Shown piece by piece: positions 9,914 through 19,130 of a stretch of DNA of 64,000 bases. The stretch spans positions 1-64,000 of the forward strand of contig CALUWC010000008.1 of assembly GCA_944324395.1 (NCBI GenBank). Direction: 5' to 3'. The stretch comes from Candidatus Gastranaerophilales bacterium (GTDB taxonomy: Bacteria; Cyanobacteriota; Vampirovibrionia; Gastranaerophilales; Gastranaerophilaceae). The notes under the pieces were generated by a model. The model did not search any database. It had not been told where the DNA came from and was given only the letters and a program-made list of their open reading frames with translations. Positions within the stretch are counted from its first letter, which is position 1. Each line of letters starts with the position of its first letter. The translations under genes were made by a program, and so were the position numbers.

Positions 9914-10582
9914 TTATACTAACCCTTCTTTCAAAGCCTTTACTGCTGCCTGAGTTCTGTCATCTACAAGCAGTTTCTGGATAATATTACAAACATGTGC
10001 CTTTGCTGTATGAGAAGATATAGTTAAAGCTTCGGCGATTTCATTATTTGATTTGCCTTCGACAACAAGTTTTAAAACTTCATATTCTCTTTGCGTCAAA
10101 TTAGAATGCTGTTCTCTGAACATTGCACGTGACATTTGCCGCTGCGGAACAAGTCCGCAGTTTTTGTCCCTTAATATAGGAACAGCCAGAGGATCAATCC
10201 ACATAGCACCGTCTTTTATAGTTTGAATAATCATCTTTAATATATCAGTATTTATATCTTTCATTACATAAGCACATGCTCCGGATTGAAGAGATTCCAA
10301 AACTTCATGTTCACTTAAATGAGAAGTCAAAATTATTACTTTTGCATTTGTATTTAATTCAAGAATTTTTTTTGTAGCTTCAATCCCTGAAATATCAGGC
10401 AAACCTATATCCATTAATGTAACATCAGGGTGGGTGGTTTTAAATTTTTCAATCGCATCTTTGCCGTTATTTGCTTCCGAAGTTACCTCTAATCCGTCCT
10501 GTTCCTCGAAAAGAGATTTCAAACCGACCCGCATCAATTTGTGATCTTCTACCAGAAGTAATTTTATTGAAGAATTCATCAT
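9914..10582 (-). CDS. NarL/LuxR-type response regulator
   Basis: A 222-residue DNA-binding response regulator. The receiver domain (about 5-122) has the acidic pair E12-D13, the phospho-acceptor Asp58 in MDIGLPD, the Thr of ILTSH and the conserved Lys in VMKD. A LuxR-type helix-turn-helix follows (about 158-220; LTQREYEVLKLVVEGKSNNEIAEAL). No histidine kinase is nearby, so it is an orphan regulator with unknown signal and targets. Two adjacent ATGs (10582 and 10579) could both serve as the start. Confidence 0.9.
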   Translation of the reverse strand: MMNSSIKLLLVEDHKLMRVGLKSLFEEQDGLEVTSEANNGKDAIEKFKTTHPDVTLMDIGLPDISGIEATKKILELNTNAKVIILTSHLSEHEVLESLQSGACAYVMKDINTDILKMIIQTIKDGAMWIDPLAVPILRDKNCGLVPQRQMSRAMFREQHSNLTQREYEVLKLVVEGKSNNEIAEALTISSHTAKAHVCNIIQKLLVDDRTQAAVKALKEGLV

Positions 10583-10797
10583 TTTTGTACTCCTTACAGG
10601 TTATTTCTATTATATGGAGTGTATTGCTCGGGATTAACTGTATTGTGTTTAAATTTAAGGGATATTATTTTATATTGATATTTTTGTGTATAAATTTGAG
10701 TTTGAATTTTATTTATTTTTATAAAATTTTGGAGTAAAATGTTAATAATACAAATTTATTACAGCAGGATAAAAGTATATATACGGGATATTAAATT

Positions 10798-12417
10798 ATG
10801 AAAAACTCCGAATATTCAGCGGTTATTATTGGAAGTGGTATTTCAGGTTTATATGCAGCACTGAAAATTGAACAGCAAATAAAACAACCTGATAGAGTTT
10901 TGCTTATTACAAAATCAAAATTAGAAGATAGTAATTCATACTACGCACAAGGCGGCATGGTTGCCGTATTAAAAGAAAACAAAGCCGATTCTGTTGATTC
11001 GCATGTCCAAGATACCTTGAAAGCAGGAGCTGGGCTCAGTGAAGAAAAAACAGTTAAATTTATAAGCCAAAATTCAGACAAAGTAGTACGTGATTTGTTA
11101 AAATTCGGGGTTCAATTTGACAAATCTGAAAATGGAGAATTTACCCTGACAAGAGAAGCTGCACACAGTGTAAGAAGAATCTTACATTCAGGCGGTGATG
11201 CCACAGGAAGGGAAATGGAAATTGCCCTATGTGAAGCAGTTAAAAATAATAAGAATATTAAAATTTACGAAAATACCTCTGTTGTTGAAATATTGACAGA
11301 TGAAAATTCTCAAAAATGTTATGGGGTTATAACTTTCAACAATAATTCAAAAGAATATGGAATTGTATACGCTCAATCAACAATCCTTGCAACAGGTGGA
11401 ATAGGTCAATTATATCGTTATACCACAAATCCTATAGGTGCAACAGGCGACGGATTTGCAATAGGATATAATGCCGGAGCTGTTTTACAGGATATGGAAT
11501 TTGTACAATTTCATCCGACAGCTTTAGCAATTGATAATCCCAAAAGCCATAACAGATTTTTAATTAGTGAAGCGGTCAGGGGAGAAGGCGGAAAACTTTG
11601 TACAGAATTTTCAGAAGAATTTATGGCAAAATATGATTCCAGAAAAGAACTGGCTCCTCGTGATATTGTTGCAAGAGCAATTTTTTCAGAAATGTCTAAA
11701 AATAATCTTCAGAATGTTTATCTCAATGCAGCTGTTATAGGAAAAGATAAACTGTACAAAAGATTTCCCACAATTGCAGCAGTTTGTATGAAATATGGAA
11801 TAGATATTGCAAAAGATTTTATTCCTGTTGCTCCGGCTGCTCATTATTTTATGGGAGGGATAAAAACAGATTTAAACTGCGAAACCTCAATTAAAAATCT
11901 CTATGCAATCGGAGAAGTTTCTTCAACCGGATTACATGGAGCAAACAGACTTGCAAGTAATTCTTTATTAGAATGCGTAGTCTGTGCTTACAAAGTAGGA
12001 ACAAATTTAAAACCTGAGGGTTCCGTTTTGGATACAGAAAAAATCGACAAAAATATTGTTTCAAAATATAGTGATGAAATTCAATTCACACAAATTGATA
12101 CAGATAAATTAAAAACCGAATTAAAAAATTTAATGTGGGAAAATGTCGGAATTTATCGCAGTGAAGAATCATTAAAAAAAGCTCTGGACGAAATCAACAA
12201 TATTGAAATCAGATTTAACCGTAAGTACAAATGTCAGTCAAAAGAAGAATACGAACTTCGCAATATGCTGACTACAGCAAAATTGATTGTTAAATCAGCT
12301 TTGAACAGAAAAGAATCCCGAGGAGCACATTATAGAACAGATTATTTGAACACCAGCCCAAAAGGCGAACACAGTGTAATTATTAAAAATAAAGGAGAAA
12401 TAAGTTTTGTTAATTAA
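10798..12417 (+). CDS. nadB: L-aspartate oxidase
   Basis: Oxidises L-aspartate to iminoaspartate, the first step of de novo NAD synthesis. The 539-residue flavoprotein has an N-terminal FAD-binding motif (VIIGSGISGLYAAL, about 9-22), the SYYAQGGMVAVL region, the HRFLISEAVRGEGG signature, and the family-specific GEVSSTGLHGANRLASNSLLE segment. The C-terminal helical domain ends in ESRGAHYRTDY. It overlaps nadC by 11 nt, indicating translational coupling. The nadA partner (quinolinate synthase) is not in the window. Confidence 0.95.
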   Translation: MKNSEYSAVIIGSGISGLYAALKIEQQIKQPDRVLLITKSKLEDSNSYYAQGGMVAVLKENKADSVDSHVQDTLKAGAGLSEEKTVKFISQNSDKVVRDLLKFGVQFDKSENGEFTLTREAAHSVRRILHSGGDATGREMEIALCEAVKNNKNIKIYENTSVVEILTDENSQKCYGVITFNNNSKEYGIVYAQSTILATGGIGQLYRYTTNPIGATGDGFAIGYNAGAVLQDMEFVQFHPTALAIDNPKSHNRFLISEAVRGEGGKLCTEFSEEFMAKYDSRKELAPRDIVARAIFSEMSKNNLQNVYLNAAVIGKDKLYKRFPTIAAVCMKYGIDIAKDFIPVAPAAHYFMGGIKTDLNCETSIKNLYAIGEVSSTGLHGANRLASNSLLECVVCAYKVGTNLKPEGSVLDTEKIDKNIVSKYSDEIQFTQIDTDKLKTELKNLMWENVGIYRSEESLKKALDEINNIEIRFNRKYKCQSKEEYELRNMLTTAKLIVKSALNRKESRGAHYRTDYLNTSPKGEHSVIIKNKGEISFVN

Positions 12418-13237
12418 TTTTTATGTAGAGGATCATATTAAATCAGCATTGATGGAAGACATCGGATTTGGAGATGTTACAACAGAAAGTATTGTTGGAG
12501 AAGATAAAATATTTGAAGCATCACTGGTATCAAGATGCGAAGGTATAATTTGCGGTCTTGAAGTTTTCAAAACCGTATATAAAATTTTATCCGAAAAAGT
12601 TAATGTAGATTTAATATTTAAAGACGGAGACAAAATAAAAAAAGGCGATATTCTTGCCCGCATTAAAGGACCAGGGAAATATATTCTTCTCGGCGAAAGA
12701 GTTTCGCTAAACTACATACAAAGAATGAGCGGTATTGCAACAGAAACACACAAATATCAACAGGCAATCGGTAATCTTCCCTGCAAAATTGTAGACACCA
12801 GAAAAACAACTCCGAATTTCAGAGCATTTGAAAAATATGCAGTAAAAATCGGAGGAGGAGCATTACACAGATTTAATCTTTCTGATTGTGCAATGATTAA
12901 AGATAATCATATCCAGGTTGCAGGTTCTGTTACTAATGCCGTAAAAATGGTTAAAGAAAATCTTTCTCACGCACATAAAATAGAACTTGAATGCGACAAT
13001 ATTGAACAAATTAAAGAAGCTCTGCCTCTTGGAGTAGATATTATCATGCTTGATAATATGGATTTGGAAACAATGAAAGAAGCAGTTAAACTTATAGATC
13101 ACAGGGCTATAGTCGAAGCAAGCGGGAATGTACGTCTTGAAACAGTCAGAGAAATTGCACAATGCGGAGTCGATATAATCTCATCCAGTGCAATTGTAGC
13201 CAAAGCACCAACGCTTGACCTTGCTCTTGATATGTAA
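12407..13237 (+). CDS. nadC: Quinolinate phosphoribosyltransferase
   Basis: Converts quinolinate and PRPP to nicotinate mononucleotide, CO2 and PPi. The 276 residues match the type-II PRTase NadC: LNYIQRMSGIATETHKY, VDTRKTTPNFRAFEKYAVKIGGG(A)LHR, DNH at about 165, IELECDN, and DIIMLDNMD. The start is a TTG at 12407, supported by an AAAGGAG SD 9 nt upstream. The nearby ATG at 12422 is out of frame. It overlaps the nadB end. Confidence 0.94.
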   Translation: MLINFYVEDHIKSALMEDIGFGDVTTESIVGEDKIFEASLVSRCEGIICGLEVFKTVYKILSEKVNVDLIFKDGDKIKKGDILARIKGPGKYILLGERVSLNYIQRMSGIATETHKYQQAIGNLPCKIVDTRKTTPNFRAFEKYAVKIGGGALHRFNLSDCAMIKDNHIQVAGSVTNAVKMVKENLSHAHKIELECDNIEQIKEALPLGVDIIMLDNMDLETMKEAVKLIDHRAIVEASGNVRLETVREIAQCGVDIISSSAIVAKAPTLDLALDM

Positions 13238-13345
13238 TATTTAAGACCAAAGGAAATTAATTATCTCGCTTCATAAAAATTCATAATTTAGCAATTTTGT
13301 ATAAATAAAATCCTTTATACACATGTAATTAAAGGGGATAAGAAA

Positions 13346-13420
13346 ATGGGATTTTTATTTATAACATTACAGGTGCTTGCTATCGGTACACTTTCTAAAA
13401 GTTTACTTACGCAAAACTAA
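13346..13420 (+). CDS. Possible 24-aa hydrophobic small ORF
   Basis: An ATG 8 nt after an AAAGGGG ribosome site opens a 24-codon frame (MGFLFITLQVLAIGTLSKSL...), mostly hydrophobic. It ends inside the 3' end of the antisense GH57 gene. There is no family. The good SD is the only support. Confidence 0.25.
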   Translation: MGFLFITLQVLAIGTLSKSLLTQN

Positions 13421-15673
13421 CGAAGGACGGGTAATAGATAATACCATTTCATTTGGAATATAAAAATCTTTTATTTCATCATTAGCATTAACAAAAAGAA
13501 ATTCAAGGGTTTCACCGTTTTTTATTTCCAAAGCTTCAAACGGTATTTTTAAATCCAGAACTTCATCATAAGCATATTCAATTGGTTTTGAATTTGCAAT
13601 AATCCACATATCGCCCGGAATAGCCTTGATAATTCTTATTGATTTTAATTCGCTGTTACAAATTGATATTTGGATTTCGTGATGAAATTTTTCCATAGAA
13701 ATTGGAAGTATATTCTGTGTTTTATGAATTAATCTTACAGGAGCTAAATCTTGCTTGTGAGTAGATTTTCTCATATAAATATACATCTGATAAACCCTGT
13801 TTTTTAAATCGGCTCTTTCTTTAATATATCTGTTTAAATGGAATTTTAGATAAAAATTATCTTCATCATTTCCAAATCTGATTTTGTCAAATAACTTTGA
13901 TTCTCTTAAAACCGGTCCGTCAGGAATTTCAATATAACCGGCATTATTCCAGATATCATCTTCAGTAACCACATTTTTACCGTCAATAACAGGAGAAATT
14001 AAAAATCTTGGATATTTAGAAGGTTTTGATGCTGAAATATTTGACAAAGGTTCATCTAAATATTTCGGAGTATCTAAGTCCAAATATCTGTAGATATTTT
14101 TTAAATGCGTTCTGAAAAGAAAATCAAATATATTATCCCTGCCGGAATCATTCGGCTCACCGTACCACCAGAACCAGTCACTGCCTTCACATATAAACAA
14201 CTCACGTCTTGCAAGTTCTATATTCGGATTTAACGGTTCTCTTTTTACAAATGCAGAAAAATCCTGTCTTACTCTTTTTAAATACGTCCATGCCAGATCC
14301 TTAACCGGCTCATCAATCCACAACTTAAAATTCCGGTTTATCCACGAACCTGAAGATATTTTATTCAAAAGTTTATTTTCTTTTGCTTTCTCAAGATAAT
14401 CACTTATCAATACTGCTTCTAAAGTATCATCTTCTGAAATTAAAGTATAAAGAGTTTTTAAAAATGATGCACCGTCCTCTAAATAATTTTCCCAGCAATT
14501 CTCACCATCAAGTGCAATAGTCAACAAATGTTCATTATCCGGAGATGATAAAATTTTGCTCTGCAGAACTTTTATTCTGTCATACAAATCATTTGCGGTT
14601 GATATAGGATTATGATTTGCATATTCAAAACCTATCAAATTAGGAATTGTTGAATCCCTGAATATCATTTTTATATCAGAATTTTTGGTCTTATACTGAT
14701 AAGTTTTTAACAAATGATAAGGTTCTTTTAAATATCCTTTAAAATCGTGTTCAAATTCAAAATTTATAGAATTTGCTAAAATTCCTTCATCGGCAATAGA
14801 CCATTCTACACCTAAAGTACTGAGCATATCAAGAGTTTTACCGCTTACACACTGTTCAGACGGCCATATTCCTCTTGGACGTTTCCCAAAAATTTCTTCT
14901 ATTTTATCTAATGCCATTTTAGTTTGAATTTTTGCATCTAAATCTGTTTTCAAATTAGATAATTCTTCATCAGGCACCGGATTTTTCTTTATATTTTTAT
15001 AATCAAGCAAAATCGGTAAAATAGGGTGGTAATAAGGACTCGTAGTAATTTCTATCTTATTTTTTTCAACTAATTTTTTAATAGACGGAATTATCTTCTT
15101 TATAATTTCTCTTTGAATTTCAATAATTCTTATTCTATCTTCGAGAGTATAATTTTTTCCCTTTTTTACAAGTTTTTTTAATTCGGCATTTGAAGTTTTA
15201 AATGAAGGGTCAATCCAAGCAAGATTAAATAATGCCATTAAGTCCGCATATTCTTGATTTGTTAAAACCGAAATATCACCTGTGCCTTCAGCCTGCACAA
15301 TTTGATATAATCTGTGATATTCGTCATTAGGCAATATCATTGTTTGATAGTTAGAATCAAAAAAGTTATTTAAAATAAATATCTTATCTTCTTTTGTAAG
15401 TTTATCTTCAGGAGTAATAGTAAGTCTTGAATGAATATCATGAGCATCTTTCTGTGCATAATCTACAATTGAGTCAAGCAAAACCGGAGTATAATTAAAA
15501 TTCAATTTTAATTTATCAAATTTTTTAGCCCACAAAGCCATATCAAGATAATCTTTCACTGCGTGAAGCCTTACCCAAGGCATCAAAAAATCTCCATTTA
15601 CTGATAAAGAATAAACCGGCTGATGCATATGCCAGTAAAAAGCTATGGATAATTTTTTGGTCTGACTCATCAT
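13403..15673 (-). CDS. GH57 alpha-glucan hydrolase
   Basis: A 756-residue glycoside hydrolase family 57 enzyme, the retaining alpha-amylase/amylopullulanase/branching-enzyme class acting on starch- or glycogen-like glucans. Conserved blocks in order: HMHQP (15-19), TTSPYYHPILPIL, GIWPSEQCVSG (the Glu matches the usual nucleophile block) and LTIALDGENCWENY (acid/base Asp block). A C-terminal beta-rich region (about 560-750) resembles the accessory domain of amylopullulanase-type members. There is no signal peptide, so it is probably cytoplasmic, acting on internal glycogen. Exact specificity cannot be read. Confidence 0.88.
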   Translation of the reverse strand: MMSQTKKLSIAFYWHMHQPVYSLSVNGDFLMPWVRLHAVKDYLDMALWAKKFDKLKLNFNYTPVLLDSIVDYAQKDAHDIHSRLTITPEDKLTKEDKIFILNNFFDSNYQTMILPNDEYHRLYQIVQAEGTGDISVLTNQEYADLMALFNLAWIDPSFKTSNAELKKLVKKGKNYTLEDRIRIIEIQREIIKKIIPSIKKLVEKNKIEITTSPYYHPILPILLDYKNIKKNPVPDEELSNLKTDLDAKIQTKMALDKIEEIFGKRPRGIWPSEQCVSGKTLDMLSTLGVEWSIADEGILANSINFEFEHDFKGYLKEPYHLLKTYQYKTKNSDIKMIFRDSTIPNLIGFEYANHNPISTANDLYDRIKVLQSKILSSPDNEHLLTIALDGENCWENYLEDGASFLKTLYTLISEDDTLEAVLISDYLEKAKENKLLNKISSGSWINRNFKLWIDEPVKDLAWTYLKRVRQDFSAFVKREPLNPNIELARRELFICEGSDWFWWYGEPNDSGRDNIFDFLFRTHLKNIYRYLDLDTPKYLDEPLSNISASKPSKYPRFLISPVIDGKNVVTEDDIWNNAGYIEIPDGPVLRESKLFDKIRFGNDEDNFYLKFHLNRYIKERADLKNRVYQMYIYMRKSTHKQDLAPVRLIHKTQNILPISMEKFHHEIQISICNSELKSIRIIKAIPGDMWIIANSKPIEYAYDEVLDLKIPFEALEIKNGETLEFLFVNANDEIKDFYIPNEMVLSITRPSLVLRK

Positions 15674-15992
15674 AAACCGAAACCCCTTGCTTAATATTAT
15701 TGTATCATTGAAATATTTATAAACAAGTAGGGGATAAATGTTACGACCAATAGTATTGCTATATTACAAGTTTCAGTTCTTGAGGCAAAATATTTTGGAT
15801 TTATAGTGATATTCTTTGCTAGATTATATTCCTATTATTAAATAATCAATCGTTTGTGTAACAGTTAGTAACATAAATTATTGTATTTTTACTTCAATTA
15901 TCATGTTTTTGCTATACTATTAGTAAACATTTGGTTGGTTTACCCTATCAGGTAATTGAACCTTTTAATCAGTTCGAAAGGATAAAGAATTT
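15674..15992. other. Divergent intergenic region
   Basis: A 319-bp AT-rich spacer between the divergent GH57 and symporter genes. The half next to the symporter contains an extended -10 promoter (TG at 15910-15911, TATACT at 15913-15918). No ORF or clear RNA structure is seen. Confidence 0.5.
15910..15918 (+). promoter_or_regulatory. Extended -10 for symporter gene
   Basis: TGCTATACT matches an extended -10 element (TGnTATACT). It lies about 75 nt before the symporter ATG, leaving a leader long enough to be regulated. Confidence 0.5.
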
Positions 15993-17606
15993 ATGAAAAA
16001 ATTTATGATTTTTTGTGCATTACTATTATCTGGTATGCAAGGTGCTTATGCGTTCAATATTGATGCTTTTATGGATAAACATATTGCCCCTGCGTCCAAT
16101 TTTGTTGCTGATATTATTTTTTATCCTATCTCGATTTTTGGAGCAGAAGTTCCTATAATTATATTTTGGATTTTAATTGCAGGATTGTTCTTTACAATAT
16201 ATTTAAAAGGTATCCCTATCTGGGGTTTTGCACATTCAATTCAAAGTATTGTAAAACCTAACAAAGAACAGGGTGCCAATGATGACGGCAGCGGAGAAGT
16301 TTCATCTTTTCAAGCTTTGATGACAGCTCTTTCAGGTACTATCGGTATGGGTAGTATTGCAGGTGTTGCACTTGCAATTTCGATGGGCGGTCCGGGGGCT
16401 GCATTTTGGGTTATCATAGGTTCTATTTTAGGAATGTCTTTAAAATTTGTTGAGGCAGCTCTGGCAGTTAAGTACAGAAGATTTAACTTAGACGGTTCAA
16501 TATCCGGTGGTCCTATGCACTATATGGCTCATGGTTTAACCCGTAAAAAACTAAGATGGCTCGGGCAGCCTTTAGCTGTTATTTTTGCAGTTCTTTGTAT
16601 CTGCGGAGGTATAACAGGCGGTAATATGATTCAAATCAATCAGGCTGCACATCAGTTTGTTAATGTTACAGGCGGAGAACACAGTATATTGGCTCATTTC
16701 CACTGGGTTATAGGTTTACTAATGGCAATCGTTGTCGGTATGATTATTATAGGCGGTATCAAAGGCATTGTTAAAGTTACCGAAAAAATTGTTCCGTTGA
16801 AAATTTTTGTATACTTATTTTCAGCTTTAGCTGTTATCTTATTTAATATAAAAGCTTTACCGCATGCTTGCTTCGTAATCGTTAAAGAAGCCTTCTGCCC
16901 TGAATCAATATACGGCGGGGTATTTGTTGCAATGATTATGGGCCTGCGTCGTTCTGTTCAAACAAATGAAGCAGGTACAGGTTCTGCACCTATCGCTTAT
17001 GCGACAGTTAAAACTCACGAACCTATTTCTCAAGGTTTTGTTTCTTTAATGGAACCTTTTATGACAGGCTTTATGTGTACTCTTACTGCTGTAACTATTG
17101 TTATTACAGGAGTTTATAAAGATTATGCAGGATCTACATCAGGTGTTGAAATGACATCCAGTGCAATTCAATCAGTTATTCCATTTTTCCCGAAATTACT
17201 GGCTGCTATTGTCCTTTTATATGCATTATCTACATTGTTAGCCTGGGCATATTACGGTCAGAAATCATGGAATTATCTTGTAGGAGAAGGTAAAAAAAGA
17301 ACTCTTACATTCCAATTCATTTACTGTGCTTTTATTGTCATAGGTTCAGTGATGAACGTAACTTCAGTTATTAATATTACGGATGCTATGATGATTGCTA
17401 TGTCAGTTCCGAATATCATTGCTATGTATATTCTGGCTCCTGAAGTTAAAAAAGATTTGAAAGCTTATTGCCAAAAATATAAAGTAGGTAAATTGGTTAA
17501 TAAAAAATGGATTGAAGAAGCTGAATTGGCAAAAGTTCCAGCTGTTGTTGCAGAAACTATTGTTGAAGAAAAAGAAATAGGAGATTCTAAATGTCAGATC
17601 AAATAA
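15993..17606 (+). CDS. Alanine/glycine:cation symporter (AGCS)
   Basis: A 537-residue inner-membrane amino-acid:Na+ symporter. After a short hydrophobic N-terminus it has about ten to eleven membrane helices and AGCS signatures: ALSGTIGMGSIAGVALAI, GGPGAAFWVIIGSILGMSLKF, GGPMHYM and NEAGTGSAPIAYA. The cytoplasmic C-terminus is Glu/Lys-rich. It overlaps the following ACT-domain gene by 16 nt. The pairing suggests that the small protein senses an amino acid and may tune transport. Substrate (alanine or glycine) is inferred from the family. Confidence 0.92.
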   Translation: MKKFMIFCALLLSGMQGAYAFNIDAFMDKHIAPASNFVADIIFYPISIFGAEVPIIIFWILIAGLFFTIYLKGIPIWGFAHSIQSIVKPNKEQGANDDGSGEVSSFQALMTALSGTIGMGSIAGVALAISMGGPGAAFWVIIGSILGMSLKFVEAALAVKYRRFNLDGSISGGPMHYMAHGLTRKKLRWLGQPLAVIFAVLCICGGITGGNMIQINQAAHQFVNVTGGEHSILAHFHWVIGLLMAIVVGMIIIGGIKGIVKVTEKIVPLKIFVYLFSALAVILFNIKALPHACFVIVKEAFCPESIYGGVFVAMIMGLRRSVQTNEAGTGSAPIAYATVKTHEPISQGFVSLMEPFMTGFMCTLTAVTIVITGVYKDYAGSTSGVEMTSSAIQSVIPFFPKLLAAIVLLYALSTLLAWAYYGQKSWNYLVGEGKKRTLTFQFIYCAFIVIGSVMNVTSVINITDAMMIAMSVPNIIAMYILAPEVKKDLKAYCQKYKVGKLVNKKWIEEAELAKVPAVVAETIVEEKEIGDSKCQIK

Positions 17607-17866
17607 TTGTTACCGTTTCAGGAGTTGATAAAGTAGGAATTGTAGCTGGAGTTACAGCTGTTCTTGCTCAATATGAGGTCAATATTGAAGATATTAAACA
17701 AACTTTAATGCAGGGACATTTTGTCATGTTTATGCTTTGTAATATAGAAAAATCAAAATTTTCATTCAAAGAAATTAAAGAAGCTCTCACTTCAAAAGGT
17801 CTGGAAATGGGAATGGAAATTTGGGTGCAGAAAAAAGAAATCTTTGATAATATGCACAAAATTTAA
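17591..17866 (+). CDS. ACT-domain protein (UPF0237 type)
   Basis: A 91-residue single ACT domain with the UPF0237-type N-terminus (IIVTVSGVDKVGIVAGVTAVLAQYEVNI), typical of small amino-acid-binding regulatory proteins. The start overlaps the symporter 3' end by 16 nt, so the two are co-transcribed and probably co-translated. The ligand is unknown. A strong terminator follows. Confidence 0.88.
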   Translation: MSDQIIVTVSGVDKVGIVAGVTAVLAQYEVNIEDIKQTLMQGHFVMFMLCNIEKSKFSFKEIKEALTSKGLEMGMEIWVQKKEIFDNMHKI

Positions 17867-17887
17867 CTCAAAATTTAATAATTTTTT

Positions 17888-17918
17888 AAGCGGCGGTTTT
17901 AATAAGAAACCGTCGCTT
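17888..17918 (+). terminator. Terminator after ACT gene
   Basis: A 12-bp GC-rich stem (AAGCGGCGGTTT, one G-U pair) with a 7-nt loop is followed by TTTTTG. Confidence 0.85.
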
Positions 17919-18011
17919 TTTGTATAGGTATTCAATTCTAAAATTAGACCGCAAAAAATATTTTGTTTGTATTTAATATTTTATATCAATTTAACACCGG
18001 AGGTTTAAAAT

Positions 18012-18521
18012 ATGCAGCCAATTACATTATACAGTTTATCAGCATCAAACAATACACTCAACAAAAAAGTTTCATTCACAGGCGGTCCAAATCTACAATC
18101 AATAGACCACGAACTTTCATTAAGAGCAAGTAAACTTGTAAAAAGAGCAGGACGACTTATTGATGAAACCTGGCCAAAAGTTAAGAAAAAAGCTCCTATG
18201 ACTATCCCTGAATTTAAAGCCCAAAAAGGAGAAAAATCAATTATATTGAAGCCTGTATATAATTTAATTAGAGAAGCAATACATTTAGAAGTTAAAGACG
18301 GAAAATATATTGAAACAGTTACCATAGATAGAGCCAATCCAAATATTTTCAAATATGAAAAAGCTATTAAAACAGACCATGGCAGTGCAACAGTAAAGAC
18401 TTACAACTCCAAAAACGGACACCATTCAGAAATGTTATCCAAAGTTAATGAAATGGTTGAAACATATCTTCCTAGCTTTGTCCCAGATGTTCCTGCAAGA
18501 AAACATCAACATATATTATAA
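18012..18521 (+). CDS. Unknown protein with SFTGG motif
   Basis: 169 residues with no recognised family. It has a low-complexity N-terminus followed by VSFTGG (20-25), a motif also seen at 31408, with the related LSFKG at 56679. The body is basic and soluble (pattern SLRASKLVKRAGRLIDETWPK...), with no membrane segment or signal peptide. It has a strong SD (GGAGG) 7 nt before the ATG and no co-directional operon partner. Confidence 0.7.
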   Translation: MQPITLYSLSASNNTLNKKVSFTGGPNLQSIDHELSLRASKLVKRAGRLIDETWPKVKKKAPMTIPEFKAQKGEKSIILKPVYNLIREAIHLEVKDGKYIETVTIDRANPNIFKYEKAIKTDHGSATVKTYNSKNGHHSEMLSKVNEMVETYLPSFVPDVPARKHQHIL

Positions 18522-18536
18522 AAATAAAACAGTGTC

Positions 18537-18620
18537 AGCTCCGCTTATATCGGTTCTCATCCTGGTACCATTTTTCGCAAAAAAATCCATATTCCCTAAA
18601 GTGGTGAGCAGTACCGGACT
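18537..18620 (-). repeat. Direct repeat, copy 1 with tRNA-Val 3' remnant
   Basis: An 84-bp segment nearly identical to 18729-18811. The differences are one A fewer in a homopolymer in the other copy and about three substitutions. Its last 18 bp on the plus strand (18603-18620) match the 3' end of tRNA-Val including CCA, with two mismatches, then the similarity stops abruptly. It is therefore a truncated duplicate of the tRNA terminus plus its downstream flank. Confidence 0.8.
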
Positions 18621-18728
18621 GTCTTGTTTCGTTCGCTTTATACGTGTCTCCGGACTTTCTTTTCCACAAATTCTTTGTTTAAAAGAAAGCTCCTTCGCAC
18701 TCTGCTCACTCACGCTCGAACCCGACAA

Positions 18729-18811
18729 AGCTCCGCTTATATCGGTTCTCATCCTGGTACCATTTTTCGCAAAAAATCCCTATTCCCTAAAGTGGTGGGC
18801 GGTACCGGACT
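18729..18811 (-). repeat. Direct repeat, copy 2, overlaps tRNA-Val 3' end
   Basis: The second copy starts 192 bp from the first and runs into the intact tRNA-Val gene. The 108 bp between the copies contain no gene, only a Cys/Ser/Lys-rich frame typical of non-coding repeats. The layout resembles tRNA-end attachment repeats, or a tRNA-linked interspersed repeat. Confidence 0.8.
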
Positions 18812-18868
18812 CGAACCGATGACCCCCACAATGTCAATGTGATACGCTACCATCTGCGCCAACCGCCC
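18793..18868 (-). tRNA. tRNA-Val (anticodon GAC)
   Basis: The full cloverleaf folds on the minus strand: acceptor GGGCGGT/ACCGCCC, D stem GCGC/GCGT, anticodon stem TCACA/TGTGG with loop TTGACAT (anticodon GAC), and T arm ATCGG-TTCGAGT-CCGGT. The discriminator is A and CCA is encoded. It reads GUC and GUU valine codons. A repeat copy begins within its 3' end. Confidence 0.95.
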
Positions 18869-19065
18869 ATAAATTCTTTTATTGTCAATTTTATTATCGG
18901 GAAACTCGCATTTCCCTCGGATACGCTACCCCTCTCACAAAACAATACTCAATTGTTTTGTTTGGCAGAGTGTCAACCATCCATATATTTATTTTATAGG
19001 AAATTGTTTCTTATGTAAAGTTAAATTTTATATAAAGTGCAATTTTTTCTTGCAAAATGTTTTTA

Positions 19066-19071
19066 TATAAT
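19066..19071 (+). promoter_or_regulatory. -10 element for 19131 gene
   Basis: A perfect TATAAT lies 60 nt before the ATG at 19131. The -35 is not clear. The rest of 18869-19130 shows a GGGAAA/TTTCCC hairpin next to the tRNA and an 11-base repeat of the tRNA D-arm (GATACGCTACC near 18921) but no gene. Confidence 0.4.
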
Positions 19072-19130
19072 AGTAAGCTAAAATCGATTTTTATTACGGG
19101 GAAAGTGGAATAACAGAAAGGAATTATTTT

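Noticed and set aside
18516-18752. 78-aa minus-strand ORF across the direct repeat
   Set aside because: Lies within repeated tRNA-flank sequence and encodes the repeat twice; not a protein gene.
18448-18842. Plus-strand ORFs over the repeat and tRNA-Val
   Set aside because: They read through the tRNA gene and the repeats; no support.
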